Source of the DNA: Streptosporangium subroseum
Lineage (GTDB): Bacteria > Actinomycetota > Actinomycetes > Streptosporangiales > Streptosporangiaceae
Length of the DNA: 64,000 nt
NCBI RefSeq assembly: GCF_900188345.1
Contig: NZ_FZOD01000032.1
Span: forward strand, 1 to 64,000
Reading direction: 5' to 3'
Position 1 is the first letter of the stretch. Each line of letters starts with the position of its first letter. A program made the position numbers and the translations under genes. Positions 1 through 7,371 of this stretch are shown one piece after another. Under the pieces are notes generated by a model that had not been told where the DNA came from, searched no databases, and worked only from the letters and a program-made list of their open reading frames with translations.

Positions 1-382
1 AGGCGAGGGCGTGGCCGCGGACTCTCATGTTCTGGCCGATGGCGTGGTTGACGATGCGGTCGGCGTTGGCGTAGCTGAAGGAGCCGCGGGAGGGTTCGGT
101 GGCGTCCCACTTCATCTCGTTTTCGGGGGTGACCATGGTGAATTCGCGGTTGAGGGTGGCGGCGTATTGGGCTTCGCCGAGGTGGTTGGCGGCTACCGCG
201 GCGCCGAAGTAGCGGCCCTTTTCGGTGGCTGAGGCGCCGAGGGTGGTGGCGGCGTTGGCCGGGGCGGACAGGGCCACGGCGAAGGCCGCGCCGAGAACGC
301 CGACGGCGCCGATGGCGAGCGCGGTGCGGATGCCCGAGCGGCTTTTTTGGGGTCTGCCGTGTGGGACGGCGTTGTCGATCAC
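1..382 (-). CDS. GH10 endo-1,4-beta-xylanase, N-terminal part (cut by window edge)
   Basis: Reading leftward from a GTG at 382, preceded by a GGAGGAA ribosome site, the frame stays open to base 1. It encodes a twin-basic N-terminus, a hydrophobic stretch and a signal-peptidase site of the type ANA-ATT near residue 40. The mature start then follows the GH10 xylanase pattern: KGRYFGAAVAANHLGEAQY, VTPENEMKWDATEP and MRVRGHALA. The family hydrolyses internal beta-1,4-xylosyl bonds of xylan outside the cell. Only about 127 residues are visible; the catalytic glutamates and any carbohydrate-binding module lie outside the window. Family assignment rests on the conserved ENEMKWD and RVRGH motifs and is firm; substrate details are inferred. 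Confidence 0.9.
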   Translation of the reverse strand, partial: MIDNAVPHGRPQKSRSGIRTALAIGAVGVLGAAFAVALSAPANAATTLGASATEKGRYFGAAVAANHLGEAQYAATLNREFTMVTPENEMKWDATEPSRGSFSYANADRIVNHAIGQNMRVRGHALA

Positions 383-569
383 GTCTGTTCCTCCACTGGA
401 ACATCAATCGGGAAAATGGAACGTGCGTACGGCATCGCAGCGGTCGACACGACTGGGTCCGGAACCATGTTGAGCTGCGGCTGTACCGCTGACACCCGGG
501 TGAAGATGTGGAGAGCTCTACCTGACGCCTCAGTCTGAGGAGGGCCACGAAATGTGTCAACGTAATTCA

Positions 570-643
570 GAAATGTTTCGGGTTGATTGCCGTTCCCGCG
601 CACGTCATGCCGCGACAGCCTCAAATAACCTGCCGAAAGTTTC
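570..643. promoter_or_regulatory. Two short GAAA-TTTC palindromes upstream of the xylanase
   Basis: The 349-bp gap between the xylanase start (382) and the WYL regulator start (732) holds no credible gene. It contains GAAATGTTTC at 570-579 and GAAAGTTTC, in the context CCGAAAGTTTCATG, at 635-643. Short GAAA-n-TTTC or CGAA-n-TTCG inverted repeats have been described near actinomycete xylanase genes, so these are candidate operators for xylan-responsive control. They lie about 190-260 bp from the start codon, which is far for a simple repressor site. No clear -35/-10 pair was identified. Assignment is an inference from sequence similarity. Confidence 0.35.
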
Positions 644-731
644 ATGAATCAGGATGCCGGCTGCCGTCAACGCGGGCGATACAAGAGGCTCCTCGGGGAA
701 CGGCGGGCACGCGTGAGGCCAGGATGGGAGG

Positions 732-1706
732 ATGCGCGCGTCTCGACTTATCTCTCTGGTGCTGCTGCTGCAATCGCGCGAGGCGATGACCGCCGGCGAG
801 CTGGCGCGCGAGCTGGAGGTGTCGGAGCGGACGATCTACCGGGACGTGCTGGAGCTTTCGGCGGCGGGAGTGCCGGTGTACGCCGACCACGGCCGCACGG
901 GCGGCTACCGCCTGGTCGGCGGTTACCGGACGCGGTTGAACGGGTTGAGCCGGGCCGAGGCGGAGGCGCTCTTCCTGTCCGGGCTGCCCGGTCCGGCGGG
1001 GGAAATGGGGTTGGCCGACGTCGTGGCCACCGCCCGCCTGAAGGTCCTGGCCGCGCTGCCACCCGCGCTGCAGGACGCCCCGGCACGGGTCGGTCAGCGG
1101 TTCCACCTCGACGTTCCCGGCTGGTTCGCCAACGCCGACCCCCCGCCGCGGCTGACCGAGCTGGCGGACGCGGTCTGGCAGGACCGGACCGTCGAACTCC
1201 GCTACCGCCGCGACGGGGAGGTGACCCGGACGATGAACCCGTACGGGCTCGTGCTCAAGGGAGGCGTCTGGTATCTGGTGGGCCGGGTCGCCGACGACTA
1301 CCGGGTCTACCGGGTGGACCGGGTCGTCTCCGTCGAACCGGCGGGGGCGTCATTCGTCCGGGATGAGACGTTCGACCTGCCCGGATTCTGGGCCGACAAG
1401 GCCGCGCGGTTCGTCACGTCCATGCTGACCGAACACGTCACCGTCCGGCTGAGCCCCGAGGGGATGCGCGCGCTGCCCTTCGCCGTCGAGCCACCGGCGG
1501 CCCAGCAGGCCCACGCGGCGGCGGGCGAACCCGACGAGCAGGGCTGGGTGCGTACCCAGTTGCCCGTCGAGTCCCTGAAGGTGGCGTACACCGTACTGCT
1601 GCGCCTCGGCCCGGAGGTCGAGGTCGTCGATCCTCCGGAGCTGCGTGCCCGGATGGCCGACGCCGCCGACCGGCTCGCCGGGCTGCTCTACCGGCCTCAG
1701 CGATAG
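732..1706 (+). CDS. YafY-like transcriptional regulator (HTH_11 + WYL)
   Basis: The 324-residue protein starts with a winged helix-turn-helix (residues about 1-60: MTAGELARELEVSERTIYRD) and has a WYL domain around residues 150-210, with the NPYGLVLKGGVWYLVG segment and the VYRVDRV motif typical of the fold. A C-terminal WCX-like extension follows. WYL domains bind ligands or nucleic acid and commonly control stress, metabolic or defence genes. The start ATG overlaps a GGGAGG element, so initiation spacing is tight. Its last 10 bases overlap the end of the convergent SDR gene, suggesting linked control or transcriptional interference. The target is unknown; the flanking SDR is the obvious candidate. 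Confidence 0.88.
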   Translation: MRASRLISLVLLLQSREAMTAGELARELEVSERTIYRDVLELSAAGVPVYADHGRTGGYRLVGGYRTRLNGLSRAEAEALFLSGLPGPAGEMGLADVVATARLKVLAALPPALQDAPARVGQRFHLDVPGWFANADPPPRLTELADAVWQDRTVELRYRRDGEVTRTMNPYGLVLKGGVWYLVGRVADDYRVYRVDRVVSVEPAGASFVRDETFDLPGFWADKAARFVTSMLTEHVTVRLSPEGMRALPFAVEPPAAQQAHAAAGEPDEQGWVRTQLPVESLKVAYTVLLRLGPEVEVVDPPELRARMADAADRLAGLLYRPQR

Positions 1707-2611
1707 CCCGTCGCGTCGGCGGGCCCACCGGCGTCCTGAACCTCCACCATGTATCGCCACGCGTCGGGCCGGCTGCCGTCGACGTCGGTGAAACCGTAGA
1801 CCTGGGCGAGTTGCCCGCTGGACGACGACTGCCCGTTCCACCGTCCCACCTCGGGATCGGAGGCCAGTGCCACGACCGCCCGCCCCACGAAGGCGGGTGT
1901 CTCGGAGATGACAAAGTGCGGCTGCTTCACCAGCGCCTCACGCCAGTTCGCCTCCGTCACGCCGAACACCTCCAGCATGATCTCCGAACGCAGCCAGCCC
2001 GGGGTCAGCGACACCGCCGTCGCACCGTACGGAGCAATCTCCTTGGCCTGGGCGAACGCCATCCGGTTCACCGACGTCTTGGCCAGGTCGTAGAAGAAGG
2101 AGAGGCGGTAGTGGTCCGCGTTGTACTCGGTGGTGCCGTCGGTCACCTCGACGACCAGGCCACCCGGCTTCCTGATCAGCAGGGGAAGGGCGTAGTGGCT
2201 GGTGATGATGTGGGTGTCGATCGCCAGCCGCAGGATGCGCATGCCCTTGTCCAGCGAGTGCTCCCACAGCCTCTCGTCCCAGCTGAACAGCAGCTCCCCG
2301 CCCCAGATGTCGTTGACCAGCACATCGAGCCCGCCCTGCTCCCGGTCGATGCGCTCCACCAGCGCGCGGACCTCCTCGGGCACCAGGTGATCCACCTGCA
2401 CCGCGATGCCTCTGCCGCCCGCGGCGGTGACCAGCTCGGCGGTCTCCTCGATCGTCTCCGCCCGGTCCATCTCCGAGCGCTGCTCCCGGGTGGTGCGCCC
2501 CGTCACGTAGACCGTCGCCCCCGCCGCACCCAGCTCCACCGCGATGCCACGGCCCGCACCACGCGTCGCCCCGGCGACCAGCGCGATCTTCCCCCTCAGT
2601 GATTCACTCAT
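1697..2611 (-). CDS. SDR-family oxidoreductase
   Basis: 304 residues with the Rossmann motif GATRGAGRG near residue 14 and an active-site pattern Y-D-L-A-K (in SFFYDLAKTS), so an NAD(P)-dependent short-chain dehydrogenase/reductase. It is longer than classical SDRs (about 250), with an extra segment after the substrate loop (EVFGVTEANWREALVKQP) and a C-terminal extension. Substrate is not evident. The start ATG has no good Shine-Dalgarno; a TATACC element lies about 15 bases upstream inside a perfect palindrome (2626-2637). The 3' end overlaps the WYL regulator gene by 10 bases in convergent orientation. Confidence 0.88.
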   Translation of the reverse strand: MSESLRGKIALVAGATRGAGRGIAVELGAAGATVYVTGRTTREQRSEMDRAETIEETAELVTAAGGRGIAVQVDHLVPEEVRALVERIDREQGGLDVLVNDIWGGELLFSWDERLWEHSLDKGMRILRLAIDTHIITSHYALPLLIRKPGGLVVEVTDGTTEYNADHYRLSFFYDLAKTSVNRMAFAQAKEIAPYGATAVSLTPGWLRSEIMLEVFGVTEANWREALVKQPHFVISETPAFVGRAVVALASDPEVGRWNGQSSSSGQLAQVYGFTDVDGSRPDAWRYMVEVQDAGGPADATGYR

Positions 2612-2625
2612 GAGATCGATGCTGG

Positions 2626-2637
2626 CAGGTATACCTG
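2626..2637. promoter_or_regulatory. Perfect palindrome CAGGTATACCTG over the SDR -10 region
   Basis: A 12-bp perfect palindrome is centred 20 bases upstream of the SDR start. It contains TATACC, a plausible -10 for the leftward gene, so a protein bound here would block RNA polymerase. The neighbouring WYL regulator is one candidate binder, but TetR-type sites look similar. The rest of the 235-bp gap to the DGPF gene shows nothing recognisable. Confidence 0.4.
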
Positions 2638-2846
2638 ACAGGGAACGTCAGACTTTCCGCCTCGGCTCCGGGTCCGAGTCGGCAACGAAGCTTGGCCGTC
2701 GGCAGGTGGTGCCATCCTTTTCGCGGGGGACATTCCGGCCACGCCCTCCATTGGTTTCCTCGCCGATGTCGAGAACCCGCAACCTGCTCCGACCTACCTG
2801 TCAGAGGCACCCGATCAGGGCGTCAAAAACCGTGAGGATCGAATCG

Positions 2847-3215
2847 ATGAAGTACATGTTGATCATGCAGACGAACCCCAACATCTGGGACGCCCTGCCG
2901 GAGGAGGAGCGCAACGAGGTGATGAACGGCCACGGCGCCTTCCTCAAGACGATCCAGGAGTCCGGCGAGATGATCAGTACGCACGCACTCGCCGACCCGG
3001 CCAACAGCGCCTCCGTCCGCCGGCACGACGGAGTCCCGGCGGTGACCGACGGGCCCTTCGCGGAGGCCAAGGAGTACATGGGCGGCTACTACCTGGTGGA
3101 CTGCGAGAGCAGGGAGCGCGCGATCGAACTGGCTCTGCAGATCCCCGACACCAGGATCAACGGGCTGGGCATCGAGGTGCGGCCGGTGATGTTCTCGGCC
3201 GGATCGGACATGTGA
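2847..3215 (+). CDS. YCII-related DGPF-domain protein
   Basis: 122 residues starting MKYMLIMQTNP, with the diagnostic DGPFAEAKEYMGGYYLVDC segment near residue 70. The ATG at 2847 follows GAGGATC and fits the usual family start; an in-frame upstream start would add 101 residues with no homology. DGPF proteins have a ferredoxin-like alpha/beta-barrel fold and are characteristically encoded next to ECF42-type sigma factors, for which they are thought to act in signalling. Directly downstream lies what appears to be a broken N-terminal fragment of exactly such a sigma factor, so this gene probably survives without its partner. Confidence 0.9.
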   Translation: MKYMLIMQTNPNIWDALPEEERNEVMNGHGAFLKTIQESGEMISTHALADPANSASVRRHDGVPAVTDGPFAEAKEYMGGYYLVDCESRERAIELALQIPDTRINGLGIEVRPVMFSAGSDM

Positions 3216-3338
3216 GCCCGGAGACCCTCCTCTGAGGACCCACCGCTCGAGGACCTGCCGCGCCACCTGACGCCGCAGGTCCTCGGCGTACCCGTCCGGC
3301 GCCGAGGACACGGTGCAGGGTCTTTCAGCGAGCGGTGA
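3212..3338 (+). pseudogene. Remnant of an ECF42-type RNA polymerase sigma factor
   Basis: A GTG at 3212 overlaps the stop region of the DGPF gene, as expected for a coupled sigma gene, but reaches a stop after seven codons. In another frame, from 3246, the sequence reads LEDLPRHLTPQVLGVPVRRR, closely matching the N-terminus of DGPF-associated ECF sigma factors (pattern L-x-x-L-A-P-Q-V-L-G-x-L-V-R-R), before stopping at 3338. So there is a frameshift plus loss of all of regions 2 and 4. Match is by memory of the family pattern; the fragment is short. Confidence 0.55.
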
Positions 3339-3530
3339 GCAGGACTCGTCGCCGCCATCGTGAGAAGCCGAAATCAGACACCGCCTGTCACGAAGCAGCC
3401 CTCGTTTTGGGTGGCAGCAGCGGCCTTCGGCACCTGGTTCGCTGGTACAAATGGCGCTTTGGCCGACGTTGGCGACAACCGATCGAGATCTGATGTCATT
3501 CCGCAGGACGCGACTCGGTACGGACCCGAT
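3339..3530. other. Gene-free segment of lower GC
   Basis: Nothing coding is supported here. GC falls noticeably compared with flanking DNA and the drop continues into the following orphan gene, consistent with an insertion that removed the rest of the sigma-factor gene. No terminal inverted repeats or target-site duplications were recognised. Confidence 0.4.
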
Positions 3531-4376
3531 TCATACCGCGGTGGTGTCTTCCAGGGTTACGAGGGCCTGTCCCGCATCAATGGCGTCGCGCAGGTTTTTG
3601 GCCAGCGTGCTTTCGAGCACGTCCACCTGTTCGGTGAGATTCCGAAGTCCCTGGGCATCGTCGGTCTGGGCCAGAAGGTCTCGATACTTGTCATTGCTCT
3701 TCAACAGCTCATGAGCCCGGAGTGCCGCGTCAGCCTCCTGAACCCGATGGGCATAATCCTCAAGTTCAAGAATCCGCTTGGTGACCGACATCATCGAGCG
3801 GTTCAGGGCTTCCCGCTGCGGGGCGAGGACCGCCGCCAGTTCGGGTGTGATCACCTCATTCATCGCCTCGGCCTGCTCCGCCCGCAACGCCGCCTGAGTA
3901 CGGAGAAGACGAGCGATGTCCCAGAGCTTTTCCGGAAGAACGAGATCGTTGGCTATGCCGTCGAGCAGTCCCAGGCGGTTCACTCTGGATGTGGACACGC
4001 TCTCGATCGCCTGCCGCGCGCGACGGATCAGATCTCGAGCCTCATCGTCCAGCTCCGCTGGAACCACGTAGCAGTCGCCGTAGAGACGTTGCAGTCGCGT
4101 GGCGAGCCTCGGGCGACCAAAGCTGACAGAAAGGCCGGCGACGGCAAAAGCCAGGACAGATGCAAACGCCGAGGTGGACGAACCAGACTGCATGGCCGTA
4201 CCGGCTAGAAGGGCTCCGATCACTCCTACGACGACTCCGCCGACCGCAAAGAAGCGCCTTGTCCGCGGAGAAAACTCGGAGGAACCAAGGGGGAGGACGG
4301 ACGCGCCGGTGATCCGCCGCCGATCTGGTTCCGGAACGGTCGGATCAACGATCGGCTCATCGAACCAGTCCTCCAT
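3531..4376 (-). CDS. Orphan membrane protein with coiled-coil tail
   Basis: 281 residues. Two closely spaced hydrophobic helices lie at about 42-60 and 68-86, giving a hairpin anchor, preceded by an acidic/proline N-terminus and followed by a long, charged, probably helical region (about 95-280) rich in E, R, A and L with heptad-like spacing. No enzymatic motif is visible. The ATG at 4376 has AAGGAG ten bases upstream. Codon usage and base composition are less GC-biased than the neighbours. It sits between two apparent regulator remnants, so recent acquisition is likely. Function unknown; a structural or signalling membrane protein is possible. Confidence 0.7.
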   Translation of the reverse strand: MEDWFDEPIVDPTVPEPDRRRITGASVLPLGSSEFSPRTRRFFAVGGVVVGVIGALLAGTAMQSGSSTSAFASVLAFAVAGLSVSFGRPRLATRLQRLYGDCYVVPAELDDEARDLIRRARQAIESVSTSRVNRLGLLDGIANDLVLPEKLWDIARLLRTQAALRAEQAEAMNEVITPELAAVLAPQREALNRSMMSVTKRILELEDYAHRVQEADAALRAHELLKSNDKYRDLLAQTDDAQGLRNLTEQVDVLESTLAKNLRDAIDAGQALVTLEDTTAV

Positions 4377-4607
4377 CTATGGCTCACTCCTTGGCGAGTA
4401 GCAGACATGGCAGGCCTGATCACAGGATCAAACAGGCACAAAACGGTGACAGTACCTCGCCCGCCATCCCACGCCACAGTCTGCCGCGCGGCTGATCATC
4501 CAATTTTCCTACTTTCACCCGCAAAACTTCTCTTTCGAGAGAACAGCACAACGGGCTTCGCTGCCGGGCAGCAGGTCTCTGTCGGTCCGGCAGGAAAAGA
4601 TAAGCCC

Positions 4608-4955
4608 ATGAGTATTCGTCGGGTAGTGCCTGATATCAGCAGTGAAGCGATCGGTGAGAGCCTTGAGTTCTACGGAATGCTCGGCTTTGAGGAGGTCATG
4701 AACCTGGGCTGGGTGGTGACCATGGCCTCACCGGACAACCCGACGGCACAGATCACGCTCACCGGCCCCGATGCCTCGGCGTCCGTACAGCCCGACTTCA
4801 GCGTCGAGGTGGCGGATGTGGACGCGGTGCACGCGGCCGTGACGGCGGCCGGCGCCGAGATCGTCCATCCGCTCCGGGACGAGCCCTGGGGCGTACGCCG
4901 TTTTTTCGTCCGAGACCCCAACGGACGCATCGTCAACGTGCTCAGCCACCGATGA
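4608..4955 (+). CDS. VOC-superfamily (glyoxalase/bleomycin-resistance-like) protein
   Basis: 115 residues forming one VOC module: RRVVPDISSEAIGESLEFYGMLGF at the start and RRFFVRDPNGRIVNVLSH at the end, the paired beta-alpha-beta-beta-beta units of the fold. The ATG at 4608 follows AGGAAAAG at a normal distance; an upstream in-frame extension of 67 codons lacks homology. Members include metal-dependent isomerases, dioxygenases and drug-binding proteins. The end motif D-P-N-G-R-I-V-N-V resembles antibiotic-binding members more than glyoxalase I. Substrate unknown. Confidence 0.85.
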   Translation: MSIRRVVPDISSEAIGESLEFYGMLGFEEVMNLGWVVTMASPDNPTAQITLTGPDASASVQPDFSVEVADVDAVHAAVTAAGAEIVHPLRDEPWGVRRFFVRDPNGRIVNVLSHR

Positions 4956-4959
4956 CCGG

Positions 4960-5115
4960 CAGAGGCGCGGACCGCTCGACCGTGTCTCTCCGGTCACCGG
5001 GCAGGCGCGCACGCACCTGCTGTACGGCGAGTGGCGGCGCAGGCAGGATGCCCGCCAACGGCTGCACACCACCACTCTGATAGAACGGAAAGATCGAGGG
5101 TGGGCAGGCGGGTGA
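4960..5115 (+). pseudogene. Possible remnant of a large LuxR-family (LAL) regulator
   Basis: One frame reads TGQARTHLLYGEWRRRQDAR followed by QRL before decaying and stopping at 5115. This resembles the conserved ARTxLLYGEWLRRxRRRxDAR motif found before the C-terminal HTH of large ATP-binding LuxR regulators. No start, ATPase domain or HTH is present, so at most a 40-codon relic remains. The 321-bp gap it sits in (4956-5276) otherwise shows nothing coding. Identification is tentative because the match is short. Confidence 0.4.
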
Positions 5116-5276
5116 GAAACGCGGAAGGCAGGTCGAGGACCGTCATCGCCCGGGTGCTCCGGGTGATCAGGCGCGGGCGACCGCCGTTGATCGCCCCCGG
5201 TCAGAACGCGTTGGGCTCGCCGACGCGAGCCCGTACAACATATTCGTCCGCAGGACGACGAACCAAAGGTGTCACG

Positions 5277-6209
5277 ATGGAACAGCGTGTGCTGGGCGAT
5301 GGCGGCCCGAAACTGTCAGTGGTCGGGCTGGGTTGCAACAACTTCGGCTCGCGGATCGACGCCGCGGCGTCGGCGGCCGTCGTGCATGCGGCGCTGGACG
5401 CCGGGATCACCCACTTCGACACCGCCGAGATGTACGGCAACGGCAAGTCGGAGGAGTTCCTCGGCGCCGCGCTCGGCTCGCGCCGTGACGAAGTGGTGAT
5501 CGCCACGAAGTTCCTGCCCCGCCCCAAGGACCAGCCGTACACCCCGGGGGTGCTCGCGGACCGCATCCGCGAGGCGGCCGAGGCCAGTCTGCGCCGCCTC
5601 GGTACCGACCGCATCGACCTTTACTACCAGCACTACCCCGACGCCGAAGCACCGACCGAGGAGGCGCTGGAGGCACTGGACGAGTTGGTGCGGGCGGGCA
5701 AGGTCCTGCACATCGCCAGCTCCAACGTGTCCGCGGAGCAGATCGAGCGCTCCGCCGTGGTGTCCGGCGAGAAGGGGTGGGCCAGGTTCACCGGCACGCA
5801 GATCGAGTGGAGTCTGCTGTCACGCGCCGTGGAGGAGTCGATCGTGCCCGCGGCCACCGCGGCCGGTATGGGAGTGGTCCCGTACTTCCCGCTCGCCTCG
5901 GGAATGCTGACCGGCAAATACCGCAGGGGTGAGGAGTTCCCGTCCGACAGCCGCCTCGCGCGGTTCGGCGAGCGATTCGCCGCCGGTCTCGTCACCGACG
6001 AGAACTTCGACAAGGTCGAAGCCTACGAAGCGTTCGCGGCCGAGAACGGTCACACCGTCACGGAGCTGGCGATCGGCTGGCTGCTGGCGCAGCCGTCGGT
6101 GACATCGGTGATCGCCGGCGCCACCAAGCCCGAGCACATCGCCGCCAACACCACCTCCTGGACGCTGTCCCCCGCCGAGGCGGCCACCGTCGCCGGACTC
6201 GGATCCTAG
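5277..6209 (+). CDS. Aldo/keto reductase
   Basis: 310 residues with the AKR (alpha/beta)8 pattern: DTAEMYGNGKSEE (catalytic Asp and Tyr), IATKF (catalytic Lys), YYQHYPD (His), and the cofactor-end signature SVTSVIAGATKPEHIAAN. It should reduce aldehydes or ketones with NADPH. The ATG at 5277 has AAAGG upstream and matches the usual start MEQRVLGDGG; the open frame upstream (from 5031) is not homologous. A stem-loop terminator follows at 6228-6260, so the gene is probably monocistronic. Confidence 0.92.
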   Translation: MEQRVLGDGGPKLSVVGLGCNNFGSRIDAAASAAVVHAALDAGITHFDTAEMYGNGKSEEFLGAALGSRRDEVVIATKFLPRPKDQPYTPGVLADRIREAAEASLRRLGTDRIDLYYQHYPDAEAPTEEALEALDELVRAGKVLHIASSNVSAEQIERSAVVSGEKGWARFTGTQIEWSLLSRAVEESIVPAATAAGMGVVPYFPLASGMLTGKYRRGEEFPSDSRLARFGERFAAGLVTDENFDKVEAYEAFAAENGHTVTELAIGWLLAQPSVTSVIAGATKPEHIAANTTSWTLSPAEAATVAGLGS

Positions 6210-6227
6210 ATACCGAACGGGTGGGCA

Positions 6228-6260
6228 GGGAGGCCTCGCGACAGCGGCGGCCTCCCTTTT
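6228..6260 (+). terminator. Rho-independent terminator of the aldo/keto reductase gene
   Basis: GGGAGGCC at 6228-6235 pairs perfectly with GGCCTCCC at 6249-6256, with a 13-base loop and a TTTT tail. It lies 18 bases after the stop codon. The remaining about 100 bases to the end of the convergent prenyltransferase gene show nothing recognisable. Confidence 0.85.
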
Positions 6261-6362
6261 ACCGTCTTCGACGCGGTCCGAGGTCTCTGACGGGCCGCTA
6301 CTCGGTGCGGGCGAGGTCGACGACCCCGACGACGCTGTGCCTGCCATGTCCCAGGAAGCGGG

Positions 6363-7274
6363 TCAGCGCGCGGTGATCGCGGTGCCCTGGGTGAGCAGGA
6401 GGATCACGGCGACCGCCGCCACGGCGATGGCCACCGCGAAGGGAACCCGGGGCGAGCGGCGGCCCAGCAGCAGGCCCGCGGCGGTGAACGCCCCCGCCGC
6501 GGCGAAGGCGGCCCAGCTTCCCTCGCCCGGCGGCTCGGGCGGCCCGAAGGCGAGGAGCCCCGTCGCCAGGAGCAGCGGCAAGGGGATCAGGACGCGGACG
6601 CGGGCGGGGCCGAGCCGTTGCGGCCAGCCCCGGACCCCGGTGGCGAGGTCTCCGGGGATGTCGGGCAGGACGTTGGCCAGGTGTGCCCCGCAGCCGAGCA
6701 GCGCCGCCGCGAGAACGGCCCACCACGCCGGCCACGGGTGTCCCGGCAGCCCCAGGGTCACGAACCCCGGCAGCGAGCCGAACCCCACCGCGTAGGGCAG
6801 CCAGGACAGCACGGTGGCCTTCAGCCGGAGATCGTAGGCCCAGGCCGCGGCGACGCCGGTGAGATGGACGGCACCGGCCGCCAGACCGGAGGCGAGGGAG
6901 AGCGGCACGCAGAGCGCCAGGGCGGCGCTCGCGGCGACCCACACCGTCCGGACGCTCACCGCACCGTCCACGACCGGCTTGCCCGTACGGCCGGCGGCGA
7001 CGTCGCGTCCGGCGTCCACCGCGTCGTTGCACCAGCCGATCGAGAGCTGACCGGTCAGCACGGCGGCCGCCACGAGGACGCACCCGATGACGTCGCGCCC
7101 GCTCGCCACGGCCAGCGCGGTCACCAGGACGGTGACCGCCACGGTCGGTCCCAGATGACAGGCTCGCACCAACCCCAGGGCGGCCCCGAGCCCGGTCCCC
7201 CGGCCCAGGCGCGAATACCGGCTCGTCGTCACAGAAGGAGCGTAACGATTACCGGCGTACGGATGCCCGCTCAT
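6363..7274 (-). CDS. UbiA-family prenyltransferase
   Basis: 303 residues, about eight hydrophobic helices, and both Asp-rich motifs of the UbiA superfamily: N-D-A-V-D-A-G-R-D near residue 103 and D-I-P-G-D in the second half (NVLPDIPGDLATG). These bind the diphosphate of a prenyl donor through magnesium, so the enzyme should be active in the membrane on an aromatic or lipid acceptor. It is divergent (97-bp gap) from the SrsABC-like phenolic-lipid genes, making a resorcinol or quinone acceptor plausible. The start is uncertain: the ATG at 7274 lacks a clear ribosome site, and a GTG about 14 codons in is an alternative. Confidence 0.88.
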   Translation of the reverse strand: MSGHPYAGNRYAPSVTTSRYSRLGRGTGLGAALGLVRACHLGPTVAVTVLVTALAVASGRDVIGCVLVAAAVLTGQLSIGWCNDAVDAGRDVAAGRTGKPVVDGAVSVRTVWVAASAALALCVPLSLASGLAAGAVHLTGVAAAWAYDLRLKATVLSWLPYAVGFGSLPGFVTLGLPGHPWPAWWAVLAAALLGCGAHLANVLPDIPGDLATGVRGWPQRLGPARVRVLIPLPLLLATGLLAFGPPEPPGEGSWAAFAAAGAFTAAGLLLGRRSPRVPFAVAIAVAAVAVILLLTQGTAITAR

Positions 7275-7371
7275 ATCTCGTACCGCCGCCCGGGTCCGCG
7301 AGGCATGCCGTACACGCAGATGGGCAAGATCTAGACGTCCGCTGTCCGCGAGCCCGGGGAGTAGTCACCAG

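Noticed and set aside
3400-3490. Transposase-like string (HLVRWYKWRFGRRW)
   Set aside because: Too short, no terminal repeats and no start; basic-rich strings arise by chance in this DNA.
3360-4208. 282-codon open frame on the plus strand
   Set aside because: Antisense to the orphan membrane gene, which has a ribosome site, membrane helices and coherent composition.
6298-7083. 261-codon frame overlapping the prenyltransferase
   Set aside because: Same-strand alternative frame rich in Arg/Gly; the UbiA frame carries both Asp motifs and hydrophobic helices.
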